From Streptococcus loxodontisalivarius (lineage in GTDB: Bacteria; Bacillota; Bacilli; Lactobacillales; Streptococcaceae), in NCBI RefSeq assembly GCF_016908645.1, contig NZ_JAFBEH010000020.1, positions 1-38,970 of the forward strand: 38,970 nucleotides of DNA. Direction: 5' to 3'. How positions within the stretch are numbered: the first letter of the stretch is position 1; each line of letters starts with the position of its first letter. The notes under the pieces are model-generated. The model worked only from the letters and a program-made list of their open reading frames with translations, searched no databases and was not told the origin of the DNA. Below are positions 24,369 to 33,007 of the stretch, piece after piece. A program made the position numbers and the translations under genes.

Positions 24369-25145
24369 TTATTTACTAGCATAGGCTGAGTTGGCTTGAC
24401 GCACCTGAGCCTGACTATTGGCTAAAAGATAGGCAAAGGCATCCTCCACCTCATCTGGGATATCCACATGAGCCAAGAAGTTCTGCCCAGCTGGTCCATA
24501 ACCTGTTTCATCATCCCTCAGACGTGGAATCTCTCCCATGAGAAGCTCCAGATAGCGGTCAATTTCCCACATACCTAGAGGTTTTTGGACATAGCAGAGC
24601 TGACTATCTTTTTCATGCAGATCTACCTGATAGGCTGCATAGTTGATGATGAGCTTAGCTGGCGCATATTTGGCAAGAGTCGCTGACATACGCTTTTGCA
24701 TGCTAGCATCCTGAATTAAAAGGATAGACTCAAACTCAATTTCTTCTTGCTCTAAGAGTTCCAAGAGGTTGGTGATATTATTGCCACAGTTGGTAGACTT
24801 TGTCTCCAGCAAATCAATCTTAAGCCCATGATATTGGTCCAAATAATCTGCCAAAAGCTCCGCTTCTGAACATTTTCGTCCCTTAAAGTCAGCTGGCAAC
24901 TGATCAATCAGCCCCTGAGTGGTGTGACCGTAACCTCCGACAATGACATAGTGCTTGGCAAGCCCATTATTGACTGCCTGAGCAAATTGGACAGCACCTT
25001 CTAAAATAGAGCCACCAAAAAGGACACAGACATCAACTTGGTCCAGACCATAGGATGCCTGCAAACTAGCTGCATCCAGACTCTCAATATCTCTAGGTCC
25101 GCAAAAAGCTGACAGGATTTTAACAGCCTCTTCTAGTCTTGTCAT
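24369..25145 (-). CDS. DUF218/YdcF-ElyC family protein (258 aa)
   Basis: Contains the DUF218 core: [14 protein letters not shown] (about 35-48), [16 protein letters not shown] (about 64-79), [15 protein letters not shown] (about 113-127) and a later [13 protein letters not shown]. No signal peptide or membrane anchor, so it is a cytosolic form like E. coli YdcF rather than membrane ElyC/SanA. Biochemical role not established; YdcF binds S-adenosylmethionine. It overlaps the end of rsmA by 4 bp, so it is in the tatD-rnmV-HIT-rsmA transcript. Confidence 0.85.
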   Translation of the reverse strand: MTRLEEAVKILSAFCGPRDIESLDAASLQASYGLDQVDVCVLFGGSILEGAVQFAQAVNNGLAKHYVIVGGYGHTTQGLIDQLPADFKGRKCSEAELLADYLDQYHGLKIDLLETKSTNCGNNITNLLELLEQEEIEFESILLIQDASMQKRMSATLAKYAPAKLIINYAAYQVDLHEKDSQLCYVQKPLGMWEIDRYLELLMGEIPRLRDDETGYGPAGQNFLAHVDIPDEVEDAFAYLLANSQAQVRQANSAYASK

Positions 25146-26014
25146 AGCCCTGCTTCTTCTAGGCTGTCTGCCAAACGTCCGAAGTCTTCGATAGCTAGAG
25201 CTTCACCACGAAGATTTGGTGCTAGCTCTGCCATTTCCAAAGCCTTCTCAAGCTTAGCCTTGATATCATCTGACTTGCCAAAACGATTAGTCAAGTTGTT
25301 CCAAAGAGTCTTGCGACGGTGAACAAAGCTGGCTTTTGCCACATCAAAGAGGAAATCCTCGTTTTTAACAGTGACCAAAGGCTGCTCACGGCGAGTCATC
25401 TTGAGGATGGCTGAGTCCACATTAGGTGCTGGCACAAAGACCGTGCGTGGCACGATAAAGGCAACCTTAGCCTCCATGTAGTACTGCACAGCGATTGATA
25501 AAGAGCCATAAGCCTTGGTGTTAGGCTCAGCTGAGATACGGTCTGCCACCTCTTTTTGCATCATGACCACAAACTCCGCAAAAGGAATCTTGCTCTCAAT
25601 CAAGTGCATAAGGATTGGCGTTGTGATGTAGTAAGGCAAGTTTGCAACCACCTTGATAGGCAGATCAGGATTCTTGAAAGCTTGAATTTGCGTCTGCAAA
25701 TCAGCCTTGAGGATATCCTGATTGACCACTTGGACATTGTCAAAATTGCGGAGCGTATCAGCAAGGATAGGAATGAGACGATCATCAATCTCAAAAGCCA
25801 TAACCTCAGCTGCATTCTCAGCCAAAAACTCTGTCAAAGCCCCGATACCAGGACCAATCTCAATCACGTTGACACCCTTGTCAATCTCTGCCGTGTCAAC
25901 AATCTTCTGTAAAATATTCGTATCGGTCAAAAAGTTCTGACCGAATGATTTCTTAAATGTAAACCCATGACGCTCCAAAATAGCGCGGGTAACGGTTTTA
26001 TCTGCAATTCTCAT
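25142..26014 (-). CDS. rsmA: 16S rRNA dimethyladenosine transferase RsmA (290 aa)
   Basis: Dimethylates A1518 and A1519 of 16S rRNA (E. coli numbering); loss gives kasugamycin resistance (ksgA). The N-terminal [12 protein letters not shown] motif [15 protein letters not shown] (about 50-64), the catalytic [14 protein letters not shown] (about 121-134) and the C-terminal [12 protein letters not shown] are present. It normally follows rnmV directly in streptococci; here a HIT gene is inserted between them. Confidence 0.97.
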   Translation of the reverse strand: MRIADKTVTRAILERHGFTFKKSFGQNFLTDTNILQKIVDTAEIDKGVNVIEIGPGIGALTEFLAENAAEVMAFEIDDRLIPILADTLRNFDNVQVVNQDILKADLQTQIQAFKNPDLPIKVVANLPYYITTPILMHLIESKIPFAEFVVMMQKEVADRISAEPNTKAYGSLSIAVQYYMEAKVAFIVPRTVFVPAPNVDSAILKMTRREQPLVTVKNEDFLFDVAKASFVHRRKTLWNNLTNRFGKSDDIKAKLEKALEMAELAPNLRGEALAIEDFGRLADSLEEAGL

Positions 26015-26038
26015 TTTTCTTTCCTTATCGTCTCAAGT

Positions 26039-26488
26039 CTATTCTAAGACATCCAACAATTTCTCTTTTAATTTTTCTATTTCTGCATCAGTTGCTCTGA
26101 CACTGTCTGCGTACATCTTCTCAAAAGGATACCACCAAACTGGACCTTTCCCATTATGTCCATAGTTCCCTAAATCACCTGTTTTTCTTGGAAAAAGATG
26201 AAAATGTAGATGAGCGTCTCCGTTTCCCAAACTCTCAATATTCATCTTATCTGCTCTAAAAGCCTTAGCTACTATTTCAGAAGCATCTGCCATTTCGGAA
26301 AGATACTGATTTCGCCAATCTCTAGGCAATTCATGTAACTCCGTTACGTGTTTTTTAGAGAGAAAAAGGCAATAACCTTGAAAATATTGATGATCTCCCA
26401 AAACAAGATAACCCGTTTCGTACTCCTTCACAAAATAAGGATTCTCATTTTGTTCAATCATATTAATACGTTGACAAATAAGACACAT
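26039..26488 (-). CDS. HIT family nucleotide hydrolase/transferase-like protein (149 aa)
   Basis: The histidine triad appears as DAHLHFHLFPR (about residues 93-103), with an N-terminal MCLICQRI (CxxC) that often binds zinc in this family. Members cleave or transfer nucleotides (for example AppppA or AMP derivatives). The exact substrate is unknown. It lies 3 bp after rnmV and 24 bp before rsmA, interrupting an otherwise conserved gene order. Its sequence looks more AT-rich than its neighbours, which may indicate acquisition. Confidence 0.85.
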   Translation of the reverse strand: MCLICQRINMIEQNENPYFVKEYETGYLVLGDHQYFQGYCLFLSKKHVTELHELPRDWRNQYLSEMADASEIVAKAFRADKMNIESLGNGDAHLHFHLFPRKTGDLGNYGHNGKGPVWWYPFEKMYADSVRATDAEIEKLKEKLLDVLE

Positions 26489-26491
26489 ATT

Positions 26492-27061
26492 TTATCCCTC
26501 ATACCTCTCCATACACTCCTCAACTTCCGCCTTAGTCACTCCGAAGAGTCTGAGGCGTTTGAGGAGTTGTTTGCCGTTGGAATAGCCGATGCGGAGTTGA
26601 TTTCCAAGGTATTCACGGCGTTTTCGGCTATCGCTAGCAGTGATGAAGCCCCAACGAATGAGGTCTGCTTGAGTGATGTCAAAGTTATCCTCATCATCGA
26701 AATGCTGGGTCACTTTTGAGAGTGCCTTCTGCAAATCCTCAAAGCTGGCATGCTCGACTCCCAGAGAACGCCCCTTGGTCTTTGAGCCTGGCTTTGCCTC
26801 GTCTCGATTGAGGAAAGCATGACGGACTGTCGGAATAGCATTCATGATGATTTTTCGGATACGCTCGCCATTGTAATCTGGGTCTGTAAAGACAATAACC
26901 CCACGCAAATCGTGCAAGCGTTCGATACGCTCTAGGTCGTCATCGTCAATGGCAGAGCCTTTAGTCTCATAAGTGTCAACGTCATAGAAACGTTTTATGT
27001 TTTTTGTGTCGTCCTTGCCTTCAACAACGAGGACTTCTTGAATTTTAATTTTTTCTGTCAT
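26492..27061 (-). CDS. rnmV: Ribonuclease M5 (189 aa)
   Basis: Toprim-family endonuclease that matures 5S rRNA. EVLVVEGKDDTKNI (about 9-22) and VIVFTDPDYNGERIRK (about 55-70) form the Toprim acidic site, and the C-terminal domain is rich in basic residues (DSRKRREYLGNQLRIGY). Normal length. Second gene of the tatD-rnmV transcript, 40 bp after tatD. Confidence 0.96.
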   Translation of the reverse strand: MTEKIKIQEVLVVEGKDDTKNIKRFYDVDTYETKGSAIDDDDLERIERLHDLRGVIVFTDPDYNGERIRKIIMNAIPTVRHAFLNRDEAKPGSKTKGRSLGVEHASFEDLQKALSKVTQHFDDEDNFDITQADLIRWGFITASDSRKRREYLGNQLRIGYSNGKQLLKRLRLFGVTKAEVEECMERYEG

Positions 27062-27101
27062 AAATTATTTTTCTTAGCAACCCAGGCTCACTCCGTTCGC
27101 A

Positions 27102-27878
27102 TTAGTCTGCTAGCCCAAACACTCTCATGGCATTTTGATAGGTGGCGTCAGCGACTTCCTCCACTGTCATGCCTCGCAGCTCTGCGATTTTTTCCACGAC
27201 ATAGCGGGTGTAGGCGGTGCGGTTCTCCTTGCCACGCTTGGGCACAGGCGCTAGGTAAGGGGCGTCTGTTTCGACTAGGATTTTATCCAGTGGCAAATGC
27301 TGCGCTGCTTCCTGAATGTCAGTAGCTTTCTTGAAAGTAACTACTCCTGAGAATGAAATCATCATGCCCAGCTCGACAAAACGCTCTGCCATTTCCAAAG
27401 AACCTGAATAAGAGTGCATAATGCCTCCACGAGGTCCAACACCAGCCTTCTTAATCACCTGATAAGTGTCTTCCAGAGCATCACGGGTGTGAACCACAAA
27501 AGGAAGGTTATGCTCTTTTGACAGCTCAATCTGACGCTTGAAGACAGCGATTTGAACTTCTTTAGGGTCTTCCATCCAGTGATAGTCCAAACCAATCTCA
27601 CCCAAGGCGATGACCTTAGGATTGGAAAGACTGCTGTCAATCATATCTTCTACTTCCTGAGTGTAAGAACCAGCCTCAGTCGGATGCCAACCAATGGTCG
27701 AATAAAGCTGTTCATACTGACTTGATAGGGCAAGCGACTGCTCGATAGTCTCTTGATCAAAACCAACGATATTCATCTTAGTCACGCCCAACTCACGCGC
27801 AAAATCAATCTCCTCTGCCTCACGACCAGCAAAGTTTTCCACATTCAAATGTGTGTGTGTATCAAAAATGTTTAACAT
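27102..27878 (-). CDS. tatD: TatD family metal-dependent hydrolase (258 aa)
   Basis: TIM-barrel metal-dependent DNase. IFDTHTHLNVENF (about 4-16), GEIGLDYHW (about 92-100), FVVHTRDA, MHSYSGS and ETDAPYLAP (about 203-211) carry the metal ligands. First gene of the cluster to the DUF218 gene. The ATG at 27878 lies only 6 bp after an extended -10 TGATATAAT (27890-27885), with no proper Shine-Dalgarno, suggesting a leaderless or nearly leaderless mRNA. Confidence 0.95.
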   Translation of the reverse strand: MLNIFDTHTHLNVENFAGREAEEIDFARELGVTKMNIVGFDQETIEQSLALSSQYEQLYSTIGWHPTEAGSYTQEVEDMIDSSLSNPKVIALGEIGLDYHWMEDPKEVQIAVFKRQIELSKEHNLPFVVHTRDALEDTYQVIKKAGVGPRGGIMHSYSGSLEMAERFVELGMMISFSGVVTFKKATDIQEAAQHLPLDKILVETDAPYLAPVPKRGKENRTAYTRYVVEKIAELRGMTVEEVADATYQNAMRVFGLAD

Positions 27879-27884
27879 ACCCCT

Positions 27885-27890
27885 ATTATA
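27885..27890 (-). promoter_or_regulatory. -10 element abutting the tatD start
   Basis: TGATATAAT on the minus strand ends 6 bp before the tatD ATG. Transcription would start at or next to the initiation codon. Confidence 0.45.
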
Positions 27891-27937
27891 TCAGAAAATA
27901 AGAGAATTTCCTTGCCAGTCATAGGACTTTTTAGCAA

Positions 27938-27970
27938 ACAAAAAACCAAGAGTCTCGAGCACCCTTGGTT
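27938..27970 (-). terminator. Terminator of rpmH
   Basis: AACCAAG and CTTGGTT (27970-27964 with 27950-27944) form a stem followed by TTTTTTG on the minus strand. Confidence 0.85.
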
Positions 27971-27981
27971 CATGATTATCA

Positions 27982-28116
27982 TTAAGCTGACAATACTTTA
28001 CGTCCTTTACGGCGACGTGCAGCAAGCACGCGACGTCCGTTTTTAGTTGACATACGGTGACGGAATCCGTGTTTACGTTGACGACGGATTTTACTTGGTT
28101 GATAAGTACGTTTCAC
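27982..28116 (-). CDS. rpmH: 50S ribosomal protein L34 (44 aa, GTG start)
   Basis: Tiny basic protein of the large subunit. The frame reads [17 protein letters not shown], then [19 protein letters not shown], ending KGRKVLSA. The start is GTG at 28116, with AGGAGG 8 bp upstream. It has its own promoter (28192-28220) and terminator. It was too short for simple ORF calling but is unmistakable by sequence. Confidence 0.97.
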
Positions 28117-28191
28117 GATGAATACCTCCTGTAAGAATTTCGTATTCGTTTAGCCGGCTATTATTTGATCAGTTACTAAACATACCATAAT

Positions 28192-28220
28192 ATTTTATAA
28201 AAAATAGCAGAGCTTGTCAA
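28192..28220 (-). promoter_or_regulatory. rpmH promoter
   Basis: TTGACA (28220-28215) and TAAAAT (28197-28192) are separated by 17 bp on the minus strand. The -35 overlaps the end of the DUF3021 gene. Confidence 0.8.
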
Positions 28221-28606
28221 GATTTATTTCTAGTTTTTAGTAGAGTTTGATTGATTCTGTTGATTTTCCGACGTTCTAGCAAATAAGTCAAAGTCCATAT
28301 GAGTAGGTAGATGACTGTAAATTCAAAAGCAAATCCTAGAAAATAGTCCAGCGGCAGCCATTTATTATAGATAACCATGCCAGTCGCTAGGCTCAAAATC
28401 ATCACAAAGTGTAGAAGAGACCTGCTTAGAGGACTTAGACCTTTGACACCATAAATGAGACTTGCCACACCCATAAAGCCACTCAAAAAGGCTGTTGAAG
28501 CTATGTTACTCAGACTCTGACTACTGATTCCAAATAGCATCAGACTAGAAATATAAAAAATCTGTCCAATTCCTACTCCAATAATATATGATTTCAATAC
28601 TTTCAT
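28217..28606 (-). CDS. DUF3021 membrane protein, LytTR partner (129 aa)
   Basis: Four hydrophobic segments (IIGVGIGQIFYISSLML, TAFLSGFMGVASLIYG, SLLHFVMILSLATGMVIY, FLGFAFEFTVIYLLIWTLTYL) followed by a basic tail. DUF3021 proteins are typically encoded right after a LytTR regulator, as here (9 bp after it). In related LytTR regulatory systems of streptococci the membrane protein inhibits its cognate regulator; I infer the same role. Confidence 0.82.
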   Translation of the reverse strand: MKVLKSYIIGVGIGQIFYISSLMLFGISSQSLSNIASTAFLSGFMGVASLIYGVKGLSPLSRSLLHFVMILSLATGMVIYNKWLPLDYFLGFAFEFTVIYLLIWTLTYLLERRKINRINQTLLKTRNKS

Positions 28607-28615
28607 TTTTCCTCC

Positions 28616-29065
28616 TTATAAGCCTAAAGCTTTTTCCAAAGCTTTTAAGTAACGACGACTGACACTGGTCTTGTAACCATTGGACAGATAGGCAAGTCTA
28701 TTTCCTGAAAAGGAGGCCTCCATTCTCTCCAAATAATGAATGTTAATAATGGTTTGCTTGGAAACCTGTACAAAATTTTCAGAAAGATAGCGTTCCTTAA
28801 ACTGATAGAGTCGATCTTTAGTCACTAATCTACCTTTACTACTTGTTAAAACCAAACTCCCTGCTTCGACATCAACTGCTATCAGTTCCTCTAACCTTAA
28901 AAGCTCAATAGCATCTTCTGACTTAATAGCTATGATATCCTGTTTAAGGTCACCAAAATCCTCTAAAATCCTAATCAATTTTAAAACTTCTTCATCTTGT
29001 GACCTTTTCCTTAAGAGCACCTCAAGCTCCGAAGAATCACTATCTTCAATAAACAGCCATCTCAT
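28616..29065 (-). CDS. LytTR-domain transcriptional regulator (149 aa)
   Basis: An N-terminal region of about 50 residues without a receiver domain is followed by a LytTR DNA-binding domain (about 55-147): RLVTKDRLYQFKERYL, FVQVSKQTIINIHYLERMEA and GYKTSVSRRYLKALEKALGL. No phosphoacceptor domain, so control is likely by the downstream DUF3021 membrane protein. A pair of identical 9-bp direct repeats (29349-29378) about 290 bp upstream matches LytTR operator geometry. Good AAGGAGG ribosome site. Confidence 0.88.
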   Translation of the reverse strand: MRWLFIEDSDSSELEVLLRKRSQDEEVLKLIRILEDFGDLKQDIIAIKSEDAIELLRLEELIAVDVEAGSLVLTSSKGRLVTKDRLYQFKERYLSENFVQVSKQTIINIHYLERMEASFSGNRLAYLSNGYKTSVSRRYLKALEKALGL

Positions 29066-29099
29066 TCTTTACCTCCTTAAATTTATGATACAGAGCCCG

Positions 29100-29300
29100 T
29101 AGAACACAAGGCGAAAATATGCGGTAAGTCCGAAATCTTTGATTTCGTAGACGCACCCACGTCAAGGCGACTAGGTGCTTTAGTACCAGACGCCTACGAC
29201 GCAGAAAGTGCAGTGTCTCAATACACTAGCGAAAACTATCTTTTTTGCACCGCTCCTAGCCCGTATTCAAATCTCATGATACATCAGAACGCTCATGCCA
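29100..29300 (-). other. Long structured leader/repeat-like region upstream of the LytTR gene
   Basis: No ORF is convincing here. 29166-29194 forms a strong hairpin (GGCG/CGCC, then CT/AG, then GGTGCT/AGTACC). Around 29131-29152 a second hairpin pairs CCGAAATC with GATTTCG. The region is richer in GC than flanking non-coding DNA and would form a leader of about 240 nt if transcription starts near 29303. It could be a regulatory leader or a dispersed repeat. Confidence 0.5.
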
Positions 29301-29309
29301 TCTGCAACT

Positions 29310-29378
29310 ACTATACCAAAGAAGCCAACCCTTGTGAGCAAAATTCCTCTAAGTGGTTAATTATGCTAGCTAAGTGGT
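29310..29378 (-). promoter_or_regulatory. LytTR-type direct repeats and -10 element
   Basis: The minus strand carries ACCACTTAG twice (29378-29370 and 29357-29349), exactly 21 bp start to start (9-N12-9), the geometry of ComE/LytTR operators. A TATAGT -10 lies at 29315-29310 with no good -35, as expected for an activated promoter. Likely autoregulation of the LytTR gene. Confidence 0.6.
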
Positions 29379-29407
29379 CAAAAAAGACCTGCCAATAAAG
29401 GCAGATC
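29379..29407 (-). terminator. Terminator of khpB
   Basis: GATCTGCC and GGCAGGTC pair (29407-29400 with 29393-29386; one G-U) followed by TTTTTTG on the minus strand. Confidence 0.85.
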
Positions 29408-29415
29408 CTCATTTC

Positions 29416-30333
29416 TTATTTACCAAGGCTGACCACAACATAGCGGTTAGGGTCATTTCCTTGGGAATAGCTGTGCACACCATCGATTTTTGAGATGGTT
29501 TTGTGGACGATTTTACGTTCGTTATTGCTCATAGAATCCATGATGAAATCTTGTCCAGACTCCAAGACACGCGCAGCAATTTTCTGCGTGTAATCAATCA
29601 AAGTTTCTGTGCGATGTTCAACATAGTCATGAACATTGATGGTCACTGAAAAGTAACGTGAGTAGCGGTCATGCAAGAAATTTTGAGCCAAAAGCTGCAA
29701 AGACTTGAGAACCTTACCGTGATAACCGATGACACGACCTGCATCAGGCGTTTCTATCTGAAGACTAATCTGACGGTTGGTGTGGTGTGTCTCAATGCTA
29801 GCATCTAAGTCCATCTCATAGATGATTTTTTCAATATAAGCTGCAACATCTTGACTGGCTTGCTCAATGTCTTTCGTGTGATCAGCTTTTTCTTCTTGAT
29901 CTTGGCTGAACTCACTAGCAACAAAGTCCTCGAAAGTCTGTTCTACTTTTTCTTCAACAGAGGTTTCCACAGTCTCTTGAAGGTTCTCTTCAGCTTGAGG
30001 AATCTCTTCTAAAATAACTTCTTCAACAGTTGCCTCTTGGAAAAAGAGCTCATCAGTCGCTGGGACTTCCTCTAACATTTCCTGATTAATGTCAAGGATT
30101 TCTTCTTGTACAGGTTCAGAGACTGGCACTGGACGAGGGCTTTCTTGAACTTGAGTCAAGCTCTCCTCCACCAATTCTTCAATATCAACCTGAGCTGGCT
30201 TTTTACCAAAGCCAAGGAATCCTTTTTTCTCACGTGAAATCACTTTGATGTGAGCTTTGAGACGAGACAGTCCCAATGAACTCAAACCAGTTTCAATAGC
30301 TTCTTCTACGGTTCTTCCTGTAAATACTACCAT
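29416..30333 (-). CDS. khpB: RNA-binding protein KhpB/Jag (305 aa)
   Basis: Three parts: Jag_N (MVVFTGRTVEEAIETGLSSL, to about 55), a long acidic Glu-rich linker (about 60-165), and C-terminal KH (GRVIGYHGKVLKSLQLLAQ, about 205-223) plus R3H (NNERKIVHKTISKIDGV) domains. KhpB works with KhpA in binding RNAs, including sRNAs, and controls FtsA level and cell elongation in pneumococcus. It follows yidC by 12 bp in the rnpA-yidC-khpB operon. Confidence 0.95.
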   Translation of the reverse strand: MVVFTGRTVEEAIETGLSSLGLSRLKAHIKVISREKKGFLGFGKKPAQVDIEELVEESLTQVQESPRPVPVSEPVQEEILDINQEMLEEVPATDELFFQEATVEEVILEEIPQAEENLQETVETSVEEKVEQTFEDFVASEFSQDQEEKADHTKDIEQASQDVAAYIEKIIYEMDLDASIETHHTNRQISLQIETPDAGRVIGYHGKVLKSLQLLAQNFLHDRYSRYFSVTINVHDYVEHRTETLIDYTQKIAARVLESGQDFIMDSMSNNERKIVHKTISKIDGVHSYSQGNDPNRYVVVSLGK

Positions 30334-30345
30334 AGCACTATCTCC

Positions 30346-31158
30346 TTATTTTCTCTTGTGGGCTTTCCTTTTAGCACGTCTCATTTTAGCTTGACGTTCT
30401 TTTTCTTGGGCCTCAATAGCTTGACGCTCCGCAATGATTTTAAACGGATTATTGAAAATCATGATTTGCGCAACTTGATAAGCATTTGACACCGTCCAGT
30501 AAATGGCAACCCCGCTGGCAATATTGATACCAATCAATAGAATCATAAGCGGTGTAATGACCGTCATAGCAGTCATCATAGCATTCTTCTCACGAGCTCC
30601 CTTGTTGGTCAACCAAGTTGACAAGAAAGTAAAGACCGCAGCTAGAATCGGCAAAATGTAGTAAGGGTCTTTATCTGCCAGGTTAACCCAGAGGAAAGAA
30701 CCCGTCTGCAAGAAATCCACACGTGTCAGAGCTTGATAGAGTGCCATCAAGATAGGCAATTGAATCAAGAGTGGGATAAATGAGGCGTAAGGGTTAACAC
30801 CATGTTCCTTGTAAAGAGCGTTAGTTGCTTCTGTCAACTTAAGACGGCTTTCTGTATCACGACCTGGGTATTGACGTTGAAGCGCACGCAATTCTGGCTG
30901 CAAATCTTGCATCTCGCGGCTTGATTTAAGCTGCATATTGTAGAGCGGTGTCATGAGCAAGCGAACGAGCAAGGTAAAGAGGATGATACCAATGGCAGTA
31001 GATCCTCCAAAACTCAAGAACTTAATCGCATCGGCAAAAACCAATAAGACTTGTTCCCAAGCACCAGATGACTGGCTAGTTACCTGACTTGTTCCGCAGG
31101 CTGTCAATAGAAGCAATGACGCAAGCGCCAGTGCTGTTACTTTAATTTTCTTCTTCAC
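30346..31158 (-). CDS. yidC: Membrane protein insertase YidC (270 aa)
   Basis: Inserts proteins into the membrane, alone or with Sec. It begins with a lipoprotein signal peptide ([21 protein letters not shown], lipidated Cys21). The conserved core starts at [15 protein letters not shown] with the hydrophilic-groove Arg, and about five membrane spans follow. The C-terminal tail is short and basic ([13 protein letters not shown]), which suits YidC1-type proteins. Overlaps the 3' end of rnpA by 17 bp. Confidence 0.96.
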   Translation of the reverse strand: MKKKIKVTALALASLLLLTACGTSQVTSQSSGAWEQVLLVFADAIKFLSFGGSTAIGIILFTLLVRLLMTPLYNMQLKSSREMQDLQPELRALQRQYPGRDTESRLKLTEATNALYKEHGVNPYASFIPLLIQLPILMALYQALTRVDFLQTGSFLWVNLADKDPYYILPILAAVFTFLSTWLTNKGAREKNAMMTAMTVITPLMILLIGINIASGVAIYWTVSNAYQVAQIMIFNNPFKIIAERQAIEAQEKERQAKMRRAKRKAHKRK

Positions 31159-31501
31159 TTTCTGAACCTTCCTGATATACTTTAGCGAGTTTTAAAACAT
31201 GAAGTAAATTGGTTTCCATCTCCTCATAGCTGAGCTTTTCAACGCCTTTTCTTGCGATGATGACAAAATCCTCTGTCACCAAGTGCTCTTCCATCCCCTT
31301 AATAAGATGTCTCAGACGACGTTTAATCTTATTACGCATGACGGCATTGCCCAATTTTTTACTTACAGATAAACCTAGTCGATAATGGGGTAGTTCCGTC
31401 TTGAGACTGTAAACCACAAATCGACGATTAGCACTGCTTCTTCCTACATTAAAAATCGCTTGAAAGTCCTTATCACGCTTGACGCGGTATGTTTTTTTCA
31501 A
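31142..31501 (-). CDS. rnpA: Ribonuclease P protein component (119 aa, TTG start)
   Basis: Protein subunit that helps the RNase P ribozyme cut tRNA 5' leaders. The family motif appears as [20 protein letters not shown] (about 48-67), with [10 protein letters not shown] near the start. I place the start at TTG 31501 (M-K-K-T-Y-R-V-K-R), preceded by GGAG at 7 bp. An ATG 60 bp upstream gives an unlike N-terminus with no ribosome site. It heads the rnpA-yidC-khpB operon with an extended -10 promoter. Confidence 0.95.
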   Translation of the reverse strand: MKKTYRVKRDKDFQAIFNVGRSSANRRFVVYSLKTELPHYRLGLSVSKKLGNAVMRNKIKRRLRHLIKGMEEHLVTEDFVIIARKGVEKLSYEEMETNLLHVLKLAKVYQEGSESEEEN

Positions 31502-31531
31502 AATACGACTCCAAATATCTATATTGGTCCT

Positions 31532-31537
31532 ATTATA
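31532..31537 (-). promoter_or_regulatory. Extended -10 promoter of rnpA-yidC-khpB
   Basis: TGGTATAAT on the minus strand (TATAAT at 31537-31532) with TTGAGG 18 bp upstream. It directly follows the argH terminator. Confidence 0.65.
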
Positions 31538-31550
31538 CCATAAAATGAAA

Positions 31551-31583
31551 AAAAGCCTCAACTCTCTACCTAGAGTATGAGAC
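31551..31583 (-). terminator. Terminator of argH
   Basis: On the minus strand GTCTCATACTCT pairs with AGAGAGTTGAGGC (about 11 bp, one bulge, one G-U), followed by TTTTTTTC. Confidence 0.82.
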
Positions 31584-31612
31584 TTTTAGCAAGATTCTCA
31601 TGTGATAAGGGC

Positions 31613-33007
31613 TTAGTCAAGAGATGGCAAAGTTGCTTTCGCTTGTTCAATCTGCCATTTGACCTGATCAAAACCTGTTCCACCGAGGGAATTACGACGT
31701 TCAACTGCCGTTTTAGATTGAAGAGTGACATAGATATCTTCCTCAATCAAGTCTGAGATAGCTTGATAGTCTGAAAGAGCTACGTCTTGTAGATAAATCC
31801 CTTTCTTGGTGCAGTCTAGTACCAATTTACCAACGATTTCGTGCGCTTGACGGAATGGTAGACCCTTAGCTGCCAAGTAGTCAGCCAACTCAGTCGCATT
31901 TGAAAAATCTTTTTCAGTTGATTCTGCCATGTGCTTATCATTGACAGTCATGGTATTAAGCATACCTGCTAGGATATCGATGGCAACGGTGATCGTCTCA
32001 GCCGTGTCAAACATACCTTCCTTGTCTTCTTGTAGGTCTTTATTGTAAGCCAAAGGCAAGGATTTCATAACCGTCAAGAGACCAAAGAGATTGCCATAAA
32101 CACGACCTGATTTTCCACGAATAAGCTCCGCCATGTCTGGATTTTTCTTCTGAGGCATGATGGATGAGCCTGTTGAGAAGGTATCAGACAGAGTCACAAA
32201 TTTGAATTCGTTTGAACACCAGTTGATGATTTCTTCACAGATACGGCTCATGTGCATCATAAGAATGGCAGAATTACTCAAAAATTCCAAGATGAAATCA
32301 CGGTCAGATACCGCATCAAGTGAATTGCTGTAAGGTTGAGCAAATCCCATCAAGTCAGATGTCAACTGACGATCGATGGGGAAGGTTGTTCCAGCCAAGG
32401 CAGCTGCACCTAGTGGCGACAAGTCAGCGTGTTTGATATTAAACTCAAAACGCTCACTGTCACGTGTAAACATATTATAGTAAGCCATCAAATGATGTCC
32501 AAAAGAGATGGGCTGAGCATGCTGCAAATGGGTATAACCAGGCATGATAGTATAGGTATGTTTATCAGCCAAGGTCACCAAACTTGAACGGAGATTAGCC
32601 AGTTTAGTAATGACTTCATCCAATTTTGCCTTGAGATAAAGGTGCATATCTGTTGCCACTTGGTCATTACGCGAACGAGCTGTGTGGAGCTTACCGGCAA
32701 CTGGACCGATTTTAGCTGTCAAGAGCGACTCCATATTCATGTGGATGTCTTCATTTGAAACATCAAATTCAATAGCGCCAGCATGGTATTCTTCCAAAAG
32801 TTCCTCAAGACCAGACTTAATTTGGTCAGCTTCTTCTTGAGAAATAATGCCTGTTGCTCCCAACATGGTTACATGGGCAATAGAACCTTTGAGGTCAAAT
32901 TCAGCCATCTTTTGGTCAAAGGAGATAGAAGCACCAAATTCTTCTACCCATTTTTCAAGACCAGCCTCAAAACGACCACCCCATAGTTTTTGATTTTCCT
33001 TAGTCAT
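31613..33007 (-). CDS. argH: Argininosuccinate lyase (464 aa)
   Basis: Last step of arginine synthesis, splitting argininosuccinate to arginine and fumarate. The fumarase/lyase signature [15 protein letters not shown] (about 278-292), [15 protein letters not shown] (about 108-122) and [13 protein letters not shown] are present. Starts [13 protein letters not shown], with GAGGT 7 bp before the ATG. It lies on the same strand as argG but is separated by a 735-bp structured gap. Confidence 0.97.
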   Translation of the reverse strand: MTKENQKLWGGRFEAGLEKWVEEFGASISFDQKMAEFDLKGSIAHVTMLGATGIISQEEADQIKSGLEELLEEYHAGAIEFDVSNEDIHMNMESLLTAKIGPVAGKLHTARSRNDQVATDMHLYLKAKLDEVITKLANLRSSLVTLADKHTYTIMPGYTHLQHAQPISFGHHLMAYYNMFTRDSERFEFNIKHADLSPLGAAALAGTTFPIDRQLTSDLMGFAQPYSNSLDAVSDRDFILEFLSNSAILMMHMSRICEEIINWCSNEFKFVTLSDTFSTGSSIMPQKKNPDMAELIRGKSGRVYGNLFGLLTVMKSLPLAYNKDLQEDKEGMFDTAETITVAIDILAGMLNTMTVNDKHMAESTEKDFSNATELADYLAAKGLPFRQAHEIVGKLVLDCTKKGIYLQDVALSDYQAISDLIEEDIYVTLQSKTAVERRNSLGGTGFDQVKWQIEQAKATLPSLD

